Shown here: positions 25,713 through 32,476 of the stretch, piece after piece
How positions within the stretch are numbered: the stretch's first letter is position 1
How the letters are laid out: the number at the start of each line of letters is the position of its first letter
NCBI GenBank assembly: GCA_003553795.1
Contig: PWFH01000115.1
Span: 1 to 32,476, forward strand
Length of the DNA stretch: 32,476 nucleotides
Direction of reading: 5' to 3'
From: Egibacter sp.
GTDB taxonomy: Bacteria > Actinomycetota > Nitriliruptoria > Euzebyales > Egibacteraceae
Notes under the pieces: generated by a model
What the model was told of the DNA's origin: nothing
The model's database searches: none
Seen by the model: only the letters and a program-made list of their open reading frames with translations
Made by a program: the position numbers and the translations under genes

Positions 25713-25724
25713 TAGGGTCGCCGG
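25713..25724 (+). promoter_or_regulatory. Candidate leaderless -10 for lgt
   Basis: TAGGGT at 25713-25718 fits TANNNT and ends 6 nt before the lgt ATG at 25725. No Shine-Dalgarno sequence is present. This is the same arrangement as for hisD, hisH and the MFS gene. Confidence 0.45.
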
Positions 25725-26510
25725 ATGCTCGCCCAGATCCCGCCCCCGCCCAGCAACGCCCTCGAGCTCGGGCCACTGACCCTGCGCTACTACGGGCTCG
25801 CCATCGCCGTCGGCGTGCTCGCCGCGGTGCTGCTGACCCGTCGCCGCTACGCCGCCCGTGGCGGCAACCCCGACGACGTCGACCTCGTCGCCATCGGCGC
25901 GATCGTCGCCGGCTTCCTCGGCGCCCGGCTCGGCTTCGTGGTCTGGCGGCTCGAGGACTTCGCCGACCGGCCGCTCAGCGTCTTCGCGGTGTGGGAGGGC
26001 GGTCTCGTGCTCTTCGGCGGGCTGCTGGCCGGCATCGCCGTGGGCTGGCTGCTCGCGCGGCGCCGCGGCCTCGACATCGCGGCCTTCGCCGACGCCGTGG
26101 CGCCGGCGATCCCCCTCGCGCAGGCCATCGGCCGCTGGGGCAACTACGCCAACCAGGAGCTCTACGGGCGGCTCACCGATCTGCCGTGGGCCCTCGAGGT
26201 CCGCGCGCCCGACGGCTCGGTCACCCTGCACCACCCGACCTTCCTCTACGAGTCCCTCGCCAACCTCGTGCTCGTCGGCGTGCTCCTCGCCGTCGACCGC
26301 ACCGGCAGGGTCGCCCGCGGTGGGCTGCTCTTCGCCTACCTCGCCGGCTACGGCGCGATCCGCTTCGGCGTCGAGCTCCTGCGCATCGACACCGAGTTCC
26401 GGCTGCTCGGCCTCTCACGCAACAACTGGGCGTTCCTCGCGCTCACCCTCGTCGGGCTCGCCGGCCTCGTGTGGTGGCAGCGCCGCGAGCGCGCCGACGC
26501 CGCGCGCTGA
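25725..26510 (+). CDS. lgt: Phosphatidylglycerol-prolipoprotein diacylglyceryl transferase
   Basis: Lgt moves a diacylglyceryl group from phosphatidylglycerol to the lipobox cysteine of prolipoproteins at the cytoplasmic membrane; the sugar-binding lipoprotein at 12369 is a likely client. The 261-residue protein has about seven helices, the early LRYYGLAIAVGVL (20-32), EGGLVLFGGLLAG (91-103), the family signature IGRWGNYANQELYG (135-148) and HPTFLYES. A YGAIRFGVELLRID segment follows near the C-terminus. It is complete. In many actinobacteria it follows trpA; here it lies on the other side of the his genes and on the opposite strand. Confidence 0.96.
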   Translation: MLAQIPPPPSNALELGPLTLRYYGLAIAVGVLAAVLLTRRRYAARGGNPDDVDLVAIGAIVAGFLGARLGFVVWRLEDFADRPLSVFAVWEGGLVLFGGLLAGIAVGWLLARRRGLDIAAFADAVAPAIPLAQAIGRWGNYANQELYGRLTDLPWALEVRAPDGSVTLHHPTFLYESLANLVLVGVLLAVDRTGRVARGGLLFAYLAGYGAIRFGVELLRIDTEFRLLGLSRNNWAFLALTLVGLAGLVWWQRRERADAAR

Positions 26511-26580
26511 GCCACCGCCCCGCCGATGCCATGGCCGGGGCGCTGCCGCGGGTCGCCCGACGGCCCTGCTGCAGGGCCGC
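26511..26580. terminator. Bidirectional terminator region between convergent genes
   Basis: Two stems fill the 70-bp gap between lgt and the opposing membrane gene. CGCCCCG (26516-26522) pairs with CGGGGCG (26536-26542) over a 13-nt loop. CGGCCCTG (26561-26568) pairs perfectly with CAGGGCCG (26572-26579) over a 3-nt loop. Neither has a T-run on either strand, which is common in high-GC genomes. Confidence 0.55.
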
Positions 26581-27045
26581 TCAGCGCCGCTCGTCGTCGC
26601 CGTCGTCCCGGCGGTGCCCATCGGGGTCGGGCAGCTTGCTGGCGCGGACCCAGACGATGAGACCGAGGATCGCGAGCACCGCCGCGAGGGAGGTGAGCGC
26701 GGCGCCGAGCTCGACGGCGGGCGTGAGCGCGGCGACGAGCGCGACGAGCGTGGCCAACGTCGCCCCGCCGACGAAGGCCTGCCACCAGCGCGTGGGGTAG
26801 TCGAGCGGCGTCGCCGCGTACGCGCCGAGGCGCACGCTGATGCCGAGGGGCAGCGACAGCGCCACCGCGGCGAGCGCCGCGGCGAACAGCCACGGCGGCA
26901 CGAAGGGCAGACCCGTGAGGATGCCGCCGCCGAAGACCACGACCATGAACGTCGTCGCGGCGCGCAGCACCTCCTCGAGCATCGCCTCGCGCCGTTGACG
27001 GCTGCGCTGGGCTGCATCGTTGAGGTAGGCGTCGTCGCGTCGCAC
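26581..27045 (-). CDS. Membrane protein of unknown function, 154 aa
   Basis: The sequence has a hydrophilic, Arg/Asp-rich N-terminus (DDAYLNDAAQRSRQRREAML), then four hydrophobic helices arranged as two hairpins (about 25-45, 46-64, 82-102 and 103-122). A short charged tail ends in DDGDDERR. I do not recognise a family. I chose the GTG at 27045 because AGGAGGGAG lies about 6-8 nt upstream on the minus strand. An ATG at 27165 in the same frame would add 40 Arg-rich residues that do not look like protein. deoA lies upstream on the same strand across a 157-bp gap, so co-transcription is uncertain. Confidence 0.65.
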   Translation of the reverse strand: MRRDDAYLNDAAQRSRQRREAMLEEVLRAATTFMVVVFGGGILTGLPFVPPWLFAAALAAVALSLPLGISVRLGAYAATPLDYPTRWWQAFVGGATLATLVALVAALTPAVELGAALTSLAAVLAILGLIVWVRASKLPDPDGHRRDDGDDERR

Positions 27046-27202
27046 CGTCGTCTCCCTCCTGCCGCGATCTCTGCGACAGCGCCGAGGAGGCTGTCTCCGC
27101 TCGAGGACCCCGCCTCGGCGATGGCCTCGATCGTCGTGAAGGTACCCGGCCTCCTCGCGGCTCATCCCCGACGTCCGGCGGGCGCGCGAGGGACGGTCGT
27201 CC
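27046..27202 (-). other. Intergenic gap downstream of deoA
   Basis: This 157-bp gap on the minus strand holds a weak inverted repeat GACAGC...GCTGTC (27073-27093) and, at its end, the AGGAGGGAG ribosome-binding site of the membrane gene. No clear promoter hexamers or T-tract terminator are visible. The frame upstream of the GTG stays open but has no protein-like composition. Confidence 0.35.
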
Positions 27203-28516
27203 TCATGCCCCGCCGAGGCGTGCCCGCAGCGTCGGCGCGGGGCTGACCGGCCCGCCGACCTCGACGAGCGCGGCGAGGCGCGCAGCGGCCTCCTCGGCCT
27301 GCGCCCCGGTGCGGGCGAGGACCTCGCCGAGCGGGTCGCCGGCGGCGATCTCGTCGCCGACCTCGACACCGAGCCAGACCCCGACGGCGGGGTCGACGGC
27401 GTCGTCCTTGCGCGCCCGGCCAGCGCCGAGCGCGACGGTCAGCTCCCCCACCGCCCGCGCGGGCACACGGCGCACGACGCCGCCCTCGGCGGCGGGCACC
27501 GTGGCGCGCACCGGCGCGGCGGGCAGGACGCCGCGCGGGTCGTCGCACACCGCGGGGTCGCCGCCCTGCGCGGCGATCATCGCCGCGAGGCGCTCGAGCG
27601 CGGCGCCGCGCCCCCACGCCTCGCGCAGCTCCGCCTCGACCTCGGCGGGCGCGAGCCCGCGGGCACCCGCGAGCCCCTCGGCGGCGAGCGCGAGGGCGAC
27701 CTCGGCGAGCCGGCCCCGCGGCGGAGCGGACAGCAGCTCGACGGCCTCGACGACCTCGAGGGCGTTGCCGATCCCCCGACCCAGAGGCTCGTCCATGCCG
27801 GTGACGAGCGCGCTCGTGCGCCGGCCGGCGCCCTCGCCGATGGCGACGCAGAGCTCGGCGAGCTCGGTCGCCGCGGCGTCGTCGGGCATGAACGCGCCGT
27901 CGCCGGCCTTGACGTCGAGGACGATCGTCGACGCGCCGGCCGCGAGCTTCTTCGACATCACGCTCGAGGCGATGAGCGCGACGGACTCGACGGTCGCGGT
28001 GACGTCGCGCAGCGCGTAGAGCGCCCGGTCGGCGGGCACGAGCCGGTCGGTCTGCGCGGCGACGACGCAGCCGACGTCGGCGGCGATGTCGAGGATCTCC
28101 TCCTCGGCGAGGCCGACGCGCAGCCCCGGGATCGCCTCGAGCTTGTCGAGCGTGCCGCCGGAGTGGCCGAGCCCGCGCCCCGAGAGCTTGACGACCTGCG
28201 CCCCGCAGGCGGCGAGCAACGGCGCGACGAGCAGCGTCGTGCCGTCGCCGACCCCGCCGGTCGAGTGCTTGTCGATCGTCGGACCGGCCAGCCCCGAGAG
28301 GTCGAGCACCTGCCCGGAGGCGGTGAGGATCCGCGTGAGCGCGAGCGCCTCGGCACGGGTGAAGCCGTTGAGGACGCCGGCCATGAGCAGCGCGGCCATC
28401 TGCCCCTCGGAGACGCTGCCGTCGAGGTAGCCGCCGACGAGCAGGCCGAGCTCGTCGTCGGTGAGGGCGCCGCCGTCGCGCTTGCGGGCGATGAGCGCGG
28501 CGGGGCGCGGCCTCAC
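27203..28516 (-). CDS. deoA: Thymidine / pyrimidine-nucleoside phosphorylase
   Basis: The enzyme phosphorolyses thymidine or other pyrimidine nucleosides to base and (deoxy)ribose 1-phosphate in salvage. The 437-residue sequence begins LIARKRDGGALTDDEL and has IDKHSTGGVGDGTTL, the family signature LSGRGLGHSGGTLDKLEA (Ser where many have Thr) and MSKKLAAGASTIVLDVKAGDG. The C-terminal part resembles the PYNP C domain (GDEIAAGDPLGEVLA). Thymidine versus uridine preference cannot be told. The GTG at 28516 overlaps the stop of the zinc-finger gene (GTGA); the frame is open upstream but protein-like only from here. Confidence 0.93.
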   Translation of the reverse strand: MRPRPAALIARKRDGGALTDDELGLLVGGYLDGSVSEGQMAALLMAGVLNGFTRAEALALTRILTASGQVLDLSGLAGPTIDKHSTGGVGDGTTLLVAPLLAACGAQVVKLSGRGLGHSGGTLDKLEAIPGLRVGLAEEEILDIAADVGCVVAAQTDRLVPADRALYALRDVTATVESVALIASSVMSKKLAAGASTIVLDVKAGDGAFMPDDAAATELAELCVAIGEGAGRRTSALVTGMDEPLGRGIGNALEVVEAVELLSAPPRGRLAEVALALAAEGLAGARGLAPAEVEAELREAWGRGAALERLAAMIAAQGGDPAVCDDPRGVLPAAPVRATVPAAEGGVVRRVPARAVGELTVALGAGRARKDDAVDPAVGVWLGVEVGDEIAAGDPLGEVLARTGAQAEEAAARLAALVEVGGPVSPAPTLRARLGGA

Positions 28517-28866
28517 CGCTGGCTCGCGCAGTCGACGCAGCGCACCGAGAGGGGGCGCGCCTCGAGGCGGGCCTCGCCGATGGGCCCGCCGCAGTCCTCG
28601 CAGACGCCGTAGGTCCCCTCGTCGATCTTGCCGAGGGCGGCCTCGACCTGGCCGAGCCGCACGCGCGCCTGGTCGATGAGGGCGTAGATCTCGCTGCGCT
28701 CGGCGGTCGACTGGGCGAGATCGGCGAAGTTCTCGTCGACGCCCTCGAGCTTGTCGACCCGCTCGGAGTAGGGGTCGGCGCCGTAGTCGCGGATCTCGGC
28801 GATCGCCGCGTCGCGCTCGGACTCGAGCTCCTTGCGGACTCGGGTGATGAGGTCGTCGTCGGTCAT
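28513..28866 (-). CDS. DksA/TraR-family C4 zinc-finger protein
   Basis: This 117-residue protein has a long N-terminal coiled-coil-like helical hairpin (residues 5-80) and a C-terminal four-cysteine zinc finger: CEDC (Cys89, Cys92) and CVDC (Cys110, Cys113). Proteins of this family insert the hairpin into the RNA polymerase secondary channel and modulate initiation; actinobacterial members are little studied. The hairpin tip lacks an obvious DxxDxA motif, so it may not act like E. coli DksA. The ATG at 28866 overlaps the xerD stop (ATGA), and its stop overlaps deoA (GTGA), so the three are tightly coupled. Confidence 0.88.
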   Translation of the reverse strand: MTDDDLITRVRKELESERDAAIAEIRDYGADPYSERVDKLEGVDENFADLAQSTAERSEIYALIDQARVRLGQVEAALGKIDEGTYGVCEDCGGPIGEARLEARPLSVRCVDCASQR

Positions 28867-29816
28867 GACGTCGGCGCTCCTTCATCGGTCTCGCCGCTCG
28901 GCTCGAGCGACGCGCGCGGGTGCGCGGCGTCGTAGACGGCGCGCAGCCGCTCCTCGGTGACGAGCGTGTACACCTGTGTGGTGTTGACACTGGCATGCCC
29001 GAGGAGGTCCTGGACGACACGTACGTCGGCCCCTCCGTCGAGGAGATGGGTGGCGAACGAGTGCCGCAGCGTGTGCGGGCTCACCCGCTCGCCGAGCCCG
29101 GCGGCGTCGGCGTGGGCCTTGACGATCTTCCAGCCGCCCTGGCGCGTGAGCCGGCCTCCGCGCTGGTTGAGCAGGAGCGCCGGGCCGCGCGGGGCGAGGG
29201 CCGGCCGCCCGCGCACGAGCCAGGCGTCGAGGGCCTCGGCGGCCACCCGCCCCACCGGCACGACGCGCTCACGCCCGCCCTTGCCGAGCGCCCGGGCGGT
29301 CCGCCCCTCGAGGTCGACGTCGTCGACGTCGAGGGCGACGAGCTCGGAGATCCGCAGGCCCGTGGCGTAGAGCAGCTCGAGCAGGACACGGTCGCGCAGC
29401 GCGACGGGGTCCTCGCCGGTGGGAACCGCGAGCAGGGCCTCGACCTCGACGGCGGACAGGGCCTTGGGCAGGCGCTGGCCCGGGCGGGGCCCGGCGAGCT
29501 CGCCGGAGGGGTCCTCGGCGGCGAGCCCCTCGTCGAGGAGGAAGCGGTGCAGCCCCCGCACGGCGACGAGCGCCCGGGCGATGCTCGAGGCCGCGTAGAG
29601 CCCGCCCCGCGGGGTCGGGCGCACCCGCAGCCAGGCGACGAAGTCCGCGAGGTCCCCGCGGGTGGCCTCGCGCGGGTCGGCGATCGCCCGCTCGTCGAGA
29701 TAGGCGCCGTAGAGGCGCAGGTCGCGGCGGTAGGCGGCGAGGCTGTTCGCGCTCAGGCCGCGCTCGACGGCGAGGTGGTCGAGGTAGCGATCGGCGAAGC
29801 GCGGCAGTGCGCCCAC
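28863..29816 (-). CDS. xerD: Tyrosine recombinase XerD-type
   Basis: This 317-residue site-specific recombinase probably resolves chromosome dimers at dif with XerC. It has an N-terminal SAM-like core-binding domain (about 1-105) and a catalytic domain with all six active residues: Arg155 (ATGLRISEL), Lys179 (GKGGRER), His248 and Arg251 (HTLRHSFATH), His274 (LGHASVNTT) and Tyr283 (QVYT). Size, completeness and position in a housekeeping stretch near pyrG and a NUDIX gene argue for XerD rather than a phage integrase. The GTG at 29816 has a strong GAGGAGGGA site about 6 nt upstream. It heads the xerD-zinc finger-deoA unit. Confidence 0.9.
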   Translation of the reverse strand: MGALPRFADRYLDHLAVERGLSANSLAAYRRDLRLYGAYLDERAIADPREATRGDLADFVAWLRVRPTPRGGLYAASSIARALVAVRGLHRFLLDEGLAAEDPSGELAGPRPGQRLPKALSAVEVEALLAVPTGEDPVALRDRVLLELLYATGLRISELVALDVDDVDLEGRTARALGKGGRERVVPVGRVAAEALDAWLVRGRPALAPRGPALLLNQRGGRLTRQGGWKIVKAHADAAGLGERVSPHTLRHSFATHLLDGGADVRVVQDLLGHASVNTTQVYTLVTEERLRAVYDAAHPRASLEPSGETDEGAPTS

Positions 29817-29899
29817 GGCATCCCTCCTCGGGTCGGTGATGCCGAGCCTACCACCACGGTTGACATAATGATCGCCTCCTGCGGCCGACGGCGGTGCGC
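29817..29899 (-). promoter_or_regulatory. Promoter candidate before xerD and AT-rich patch
   Basis: In the 83-bp gap the minus strand has TAGGCT (29850-29845), a TANNNT hexamer that would give a leadered message with the GAGGAGGGA site. A rare AT-rich patch TTGACATAATGATC (plus strand 29860-29873) lies just upstream and reads CATTAT on the minus strand, a second possible -10 or a regulator site. No regulator can be named. Confidence 0.35.
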
Positions 29900-29909
29900 T
29901 CAGCGCACC
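29893..29909 (-). terminator. Near-perfect palindrome spanning the NUDIX gene stop
   Basis: GGTGCGCT and AGCGCACC flank a single central base across the NUDIX stop codon, so a 6-bp stem with a 5-nt loop can form. There is no T-tract. It may mark the end of the upstream unit before xerD. Confidence 0.4.
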
Positions 29910-30451
29910 CCCAGGCGGTGGCCGGCGGCGAGCAGGCCGACGACGGTCTTCGCGTCGGTGAGCCCCCCGGTCGCCGCGGCGCGGACGGCCTCGACCAGCG
30001 GCATGCGCACGACGGCGAGGTCGGCCTCCTCGCCCTCGGGGGCGTAGCCCTCGGGCGCGTCGACGGCCCGCAGGTCCTCGCCGAGGTAGAGCGTCGTGTG
30101 CTCGTCGGTCCAGCCGGCGGAGTTGTGGATGCTCGTGAGGGGGGTCAGGCGCGCCGCGGCGAGGCCGACCTCCTCGGCGAGCTCGCGCGCGGCGGTGGCC
30201 TCGAGCGGCTCCCCGGCGACGTCGCAGATGCCGGCGGGGATCTCGAGCAGCTCGGCGCCGACGGGGTGGCGGTACTGGCGCACGAGGACGACCTCGTCGC
30301 CGTCGACGGCCACGACCGCGACGGCGTCGACGTGCTCGACGATCTCGCGCTCGAACGTCGCGCCGTCGGCGCCGCGCAGGGCGTCGACGCGGACCCGGGA
30401 GAGCACCCCGTCGTAGACGCGACGGCTCGTGGCGACCTCGAAGGCGGCCAC
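29900..30451 (-). CDS. NUDIX hydrolase, ADP-ribose pyrophosphatase-like
   Basis: This 183-residue enzyme hydrolyses a nucleoside diphosphate linked to another moiety, most likely ADP-ribose or an ADP-sugar. The Nudix box is complete: GICDVAGEPLEATAARELAE followed by EVGL, fitting GX5EX7REUXEEXGU. RQYRHPVGAELLEIPAG just before it and SIHNSAGWTDEHTTLYL after it are typical of the ADPRase group. The GTG at 30451 lies 2 bp after the thioredoxin-like gene stop, so the pair is co-transcribed. The NUDIX gene between pyrG and xerD is a familiar actinobacterial arrangement. Confidence 0.9.
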   Translation of the reverse strand: MAAFEVATSRRVYDGVLSRVRVDALRGADGATFEREIVEHVDAVAVVAVDGDEVVLVRQYRHPVGAELLEIPAGICDVAGEPLEATAARELAEEVGLAAARLTPLTSIHNSAGWTDEHTTLYLGEDLRAVDAPEGYAPEGEEADLAVVRMPLVEAVRAAATGGLTDAKTVVGLLAAGHRLGVR

Positions 30452-30453
30452 CG

Positions 30454-31059
30454 CTACGCCGGCTCGTTGCCGGGACGCCACTTGATCGAGCAGCCCACCG
30501 ACGGCATCTGCTCGGCGGCGACGCGCTGCCCGGTGAGCACCGCGTCGAGGGCGGCGCGCAGGTCGACGCCGTCGACGGGGGCGCCGTTGCCCGGACGGGA
30601 GCCGTCCATCTGCCCGCGGTAGACGAGCACGTGCCCCTCGGCGGTGGCCTCCGCGCCCTCCGGCAGCGACGCGGCGGGGCCGTAGACGAAGAAGTCGGGG
30701 GTGCACGCCGCGCCGTAGGCCTTGGCGACCTCCTGGGAGGCGTCGTGGAGGTAGGGGAAGGTGTAGCCGACGAGGCGCGCCTCCTCGGCCATCGCCTCGG
30801 GGCCGTCCTCGGGGTAGCGCTCGGCGTCGTTGGCGTTGATGCCGACGACGGCCACGCCGCGACGCTGGTACGCCTCGGTCAGGCCCGCCAGCTCGCTCCG
30901 GACGTGCTTGACGAACGGGCAGTGGTTGCAGATGAACATCACGAGGATCGCCGGGGCGTCGAGGAGGTCGGCGAGGGCGACCTCGCCGCCCTCGGTGTCG
31001 GGCAGGCGGAAGGGCGCGGGGGGCGACCCGAGGGTCACCATCGTCGAGCTCTCGGCCAC
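30454..31059 (-). CDS. Thioredoxin-fold (AhpC/TSA-redoxin type) protein
   Basis: This 201-residue redoxin has PFRLPDTEGGEVALADL near the N-terminus and an active-site CNHC (Cys44, Cys47) in FICNHCPFVKH. A GINANDAERYPED loop and a TPDFFVY segment with the cis-proline follow. The C-terminal SVGCSIKWRPGNEP tail is shared, as I recall, with a distinct thioredoxin-family group. No signal peptide is seen, so it is probably a cytoplasmic thiol oxidoreductase or peroxidase-like protein of unknown substrate. The GTG at 31059 has AAGGAG upstream on the minus strand. It is co-directional with pyrG, from which it is separated by 155 bp. Confidence 0.88.
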   Translation of the reverse strand: MAESSTMVTLGSPPAPFRLPDTEGGEVALADLLDAPAILVMFICNHCPFVKHVRSELAGLTEAYQRRGVAVVGINANDAERYPEDGPEAMAEEARLVGYTFPYLHDASQEVAKAYGAACTPDFFVYGPAASLPEGAEATAEGHVLVYRGQMDGSRPGNGAPVDGVDLRAALDAVLTGQRVAAEQMPSVGCSIKWRPGNEPA

Positions 31060-31214
31060 GTCGTGCTCCTTGCGTCGCGGCTTGCGGGGCCGGCTGGTCG
31101 CGGCGCCGCCTCACGCCGTCGCCCCCGCGGGGTGCGCGGGTCGGGGCGCGGCGCCGTCGGGGTCATCCCTACCCCGGCCGCGGCGGTGTCCATGCCGCCG
31201 CCGGGGCGGCGGGC
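31060..31214 (-). other. Intergenic region between pyrG and the thioredoxin-like gene
   Basis: Just after the pyrG stop, CCGCCGCC (31195-31202) and GGCGGCGG (31205-31212) form a perfect GC stem with a minimal loop, a likely pyrG terminator without T-tract. Further along the minus strand, TAGGGA could be a -10 for the thioredoxin-like gene. AAGGAG provides its ribosome-binding site. No further gene is seen. Confidence 0.4.
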
Positions 31215-32476
31215 TCAGACCGCGGCGGGGTCGGCGTCGAGGGCTGGCAGGCGGCCCGCCTGGGCGAGCATCCGCGCCTTGGCCGCGGCGACGAACCCGT
31301 CGAAGAGCGGCTGGGGCCGGTTCGGCCGCGAGCGGAACTCCGGGTGGAACTGCGAGGCGACGAACCACGGATGGTCGGCGAGCTCGACGACCTCGACGAG
31401 GCGGTCGTCGGGCGAGACCCCGGCGATGAGCATCCCGGCGGCGTCGAGCTGCTGGCGGTAGCGGTTGGCGACCTCCCAGCGGTGGCGGTGGCGCTCGTAG
31501 ACGACGGCCTCGCCGTAGGCTGCGTGCGCCTTCGTCCCCTCGCGCAGCTTGCAGGGGTAGGTCCCGAGGCGCATCGTCCCGCCGAGGTCGGCGACCTCGC
31601 GCTGGTCGGGCATGAGGTCGACGACGGCGTCGGGGGTCTCGGGGGCGAACTCGCTCGAGTTGGCCTCCGACAGCCCGAGGACGTGACGCGCGAAGTCGAT
31701 GACCGCGACCTGCAGGCCGAGGCAGATGCCGAGGTAGGGCACGTGGCGCTCGCGGGCGTGGCGGGCCGCGGCGATCTTGCCGTCGATGCCGCGCACGCCG
31801 AAGCCGCCGGGCACGAGCACGCCGTGGGCTCCCTCGAGGGCGCGCCGCGCCGCGCCGGGCTCGTTGAGGTCGTCGGCGGCGACCCAGTCGATGTTGACCT
31901 CGACGTCGTGGGCGATGCCGGCGTGGCCGAGCGCCTCGATGACCGAGAGGTAGGCGTCGGGCAGCGAGGTGTACTTGCCGACGAGGGCGATGCGCACCGT
32001 CTCGGAGGGGGCGAGCGCGCGCTCGACCATCGCCGTCCACTCCGACAGGTCGGGCTCGACGGCCGGGTCGAGGCCGAGGCGGCGCACGACGAAGGCGTCG
32101 AGGCCCTCCTCGCGCAGCAGCAGCGGCACCGCGTAGAGGCTCTCGGCGTCGTGGGCGGAGACGACCCCGTCGACGTCGACGTCGGAGAGCATCGCGATCT
32201 TCGTCTTGAGCTCGTCGGGCAACGGCCGGTCGGAGCGGCAGACCACCGCGTCGGGCTGGATCCCGATCGAGCGCAGCTCGCGCACCGAGTGCTGCGCGGG
32301 CTTGGTCTTGAGCTCGCCGGTCGGGCCGATGAACGGCACGAGCGCGCAGTGGACGTAGCAGATGTTCTCCCGGCCGACGTCGTAGCGCAGCTGACGCATC
32401 GCCTCGAGGAACGGCAGGCTCTCGATGTCGCCGACGGTGCCGCCGACCTCGGTGATGACGACGTCGACCGCCGAGC
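31215..32476 (-). CDS. pyrG: CTP synthase, partial (N-terminus outside window)
   Basis: CTP synthase aminates UTP with glutamine-derived ammonia. The window holds about 419 C-terminal residues; the N-terminal P-loop part, roughly 120 residues, lies beyond base 32476. The first complete codons encode the amidoligase segment VITEVGGTVGDIESLPFLEA, followed by KTKPAQHSVRELRSIGIQPD and RIALVGKYTSLPDAYLSV. The C-terminal class I glutaminase has the nucleophile in GICLGLQVAV and the His/Glu pair in QFHPEFRSRPNRPQPLF. It is intact as far as visible. An internal ATG at 32399 is not the real start because the conserved sequence continues upstream of it. Confidence 0.96.
   Translation of the reverse strand, partial: SAVDVVITEVGGTVGDIESLPFLEAMRQLRYDVGRENICYVHCALVPFIGPTGELKTKPAQHSVRELRSIGIQPDAVVCRSDRPLPDELKTKIAMLSDVDVDGVVSAHDAESLYAVPLLLREEGLDAFVVRRLGLDPAVEPDLSEWTAMVERALAPSETVRIALVGKYTSLPDAYLSVIEALGHAGIAHDVEVNIDWVAADDLNEPGAARRALEGAHGVLVPGGFGVRGIDGKIAAARHARERHVPYLGICLGLQVAVIDFARHVLGLSEANSSEFAPETPDAVVDLMPDQREVADLGGTMRLGTYPCKLREGTKAHAAYGEAVVYERHRHRWEVANRYRQQLDAAGMLIAGVSPDDRLVEVVELADHPWFVASQFHPEFRSRPNRPQPLFDGFVAAAKARMLAQAGRLPALDADPAAV

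Noticed and set aside
28863-29816. Tyrosine recombinase as a sign of a mobile element
   Set aside because: It is full-length XerD-like, embedded among housekeeping genes with overlaps. There is no attachment site, excisionase or tRNA next to it.
32397-32399. ATG at 32399 as the pyrG start
   Set aside because: The conserved CTP synthase segment continues upstream to the window edge, so the true start lies outside.

Overview
The window is a very GC-rich, almost gap-free bacterial chromosome segment with 34 protein genes. No RNA gene, CRISPR array, transposase or prophage is visible. The best guess is a deep-branching actinobacterium. The reasons are the his-trp-lgt gene set with the actinobacterial Trp-operon membrane protein, a PriA-like HisA, frequent GTG starts and apparently leaderless promoters (TANNNT about 7 nt before the start codon). 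A very acidic lipoprotein linker would fit a salt-tolerant lineage, but the class cannot be fixed from this sequence.

Layout, left to right. (1) 1-2609, minus: an alpha/beta-hydrolase-fold protein whose nucleophile Ser is Gly, coupled by a 4-bp overlap to a PEP-synthase/rifampin-phosphotransferase-like protein that runs off the left edge. (2) 2774-6811, plus: a compact five-gene unit with an SDR whose catalytic Tyr is Ile, an SRPBCC-epimerase fusion, an FAD oxidoreductase, a four-helix membrane protein and a 56-residue single-helix protein. (3) 6819-9738, minus: trpC-trpB-trpA. (4) 9824-17334, plus: an MFS exporter, then a LacI regulator, sugar-binding lipoprotein, two ABC permeases and a GH32 fructosidase. 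The last five look like a beta-fructoside (sucrose or fructan) uptake and hydrolysis operon without its own ATPase. (5) 17345-24882, minus: hisD-hisC-hisB, hisH-hisA-hisF-hisI-trpE and the Trp-operon membrane protein. (6) 24998-26510, plus: a LON-domain protein and lgt. (7) 26581-32476, minus: a membrane protein, deoA, a DksA/TraR zinc-finger protein, xerD, a NUDIX hydrolase, a thioredoxin-like protein and pyrG, which runs off the right edge.

The main architectural point is that the usual actinobacterial run hisD...hisI-trpE-membrane protein-trpC-trpB-trpA-lgt is broken here. About 7.5 kb of opposite polarity (MFS plus the fructoside operon) lies between the trpE part and trpCBA, and lgt sits beyond hisD on the other strand. 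The biosynthetic blocks are packed with GTGA/ATGA start-stop overlaps, while the sugar operon has spaced genes with strong Shine-Dalgarno sites. This supports a separate origin for the inserted block.

Most of the window is recognisable metabolism. I see no defence or mobile system. The best candidates for something undescribed are the two adjacent enzymes lacking catalytic residues, the five-gene redox/membrane unit, and the coupled hydrolase/dikinase-like pair.
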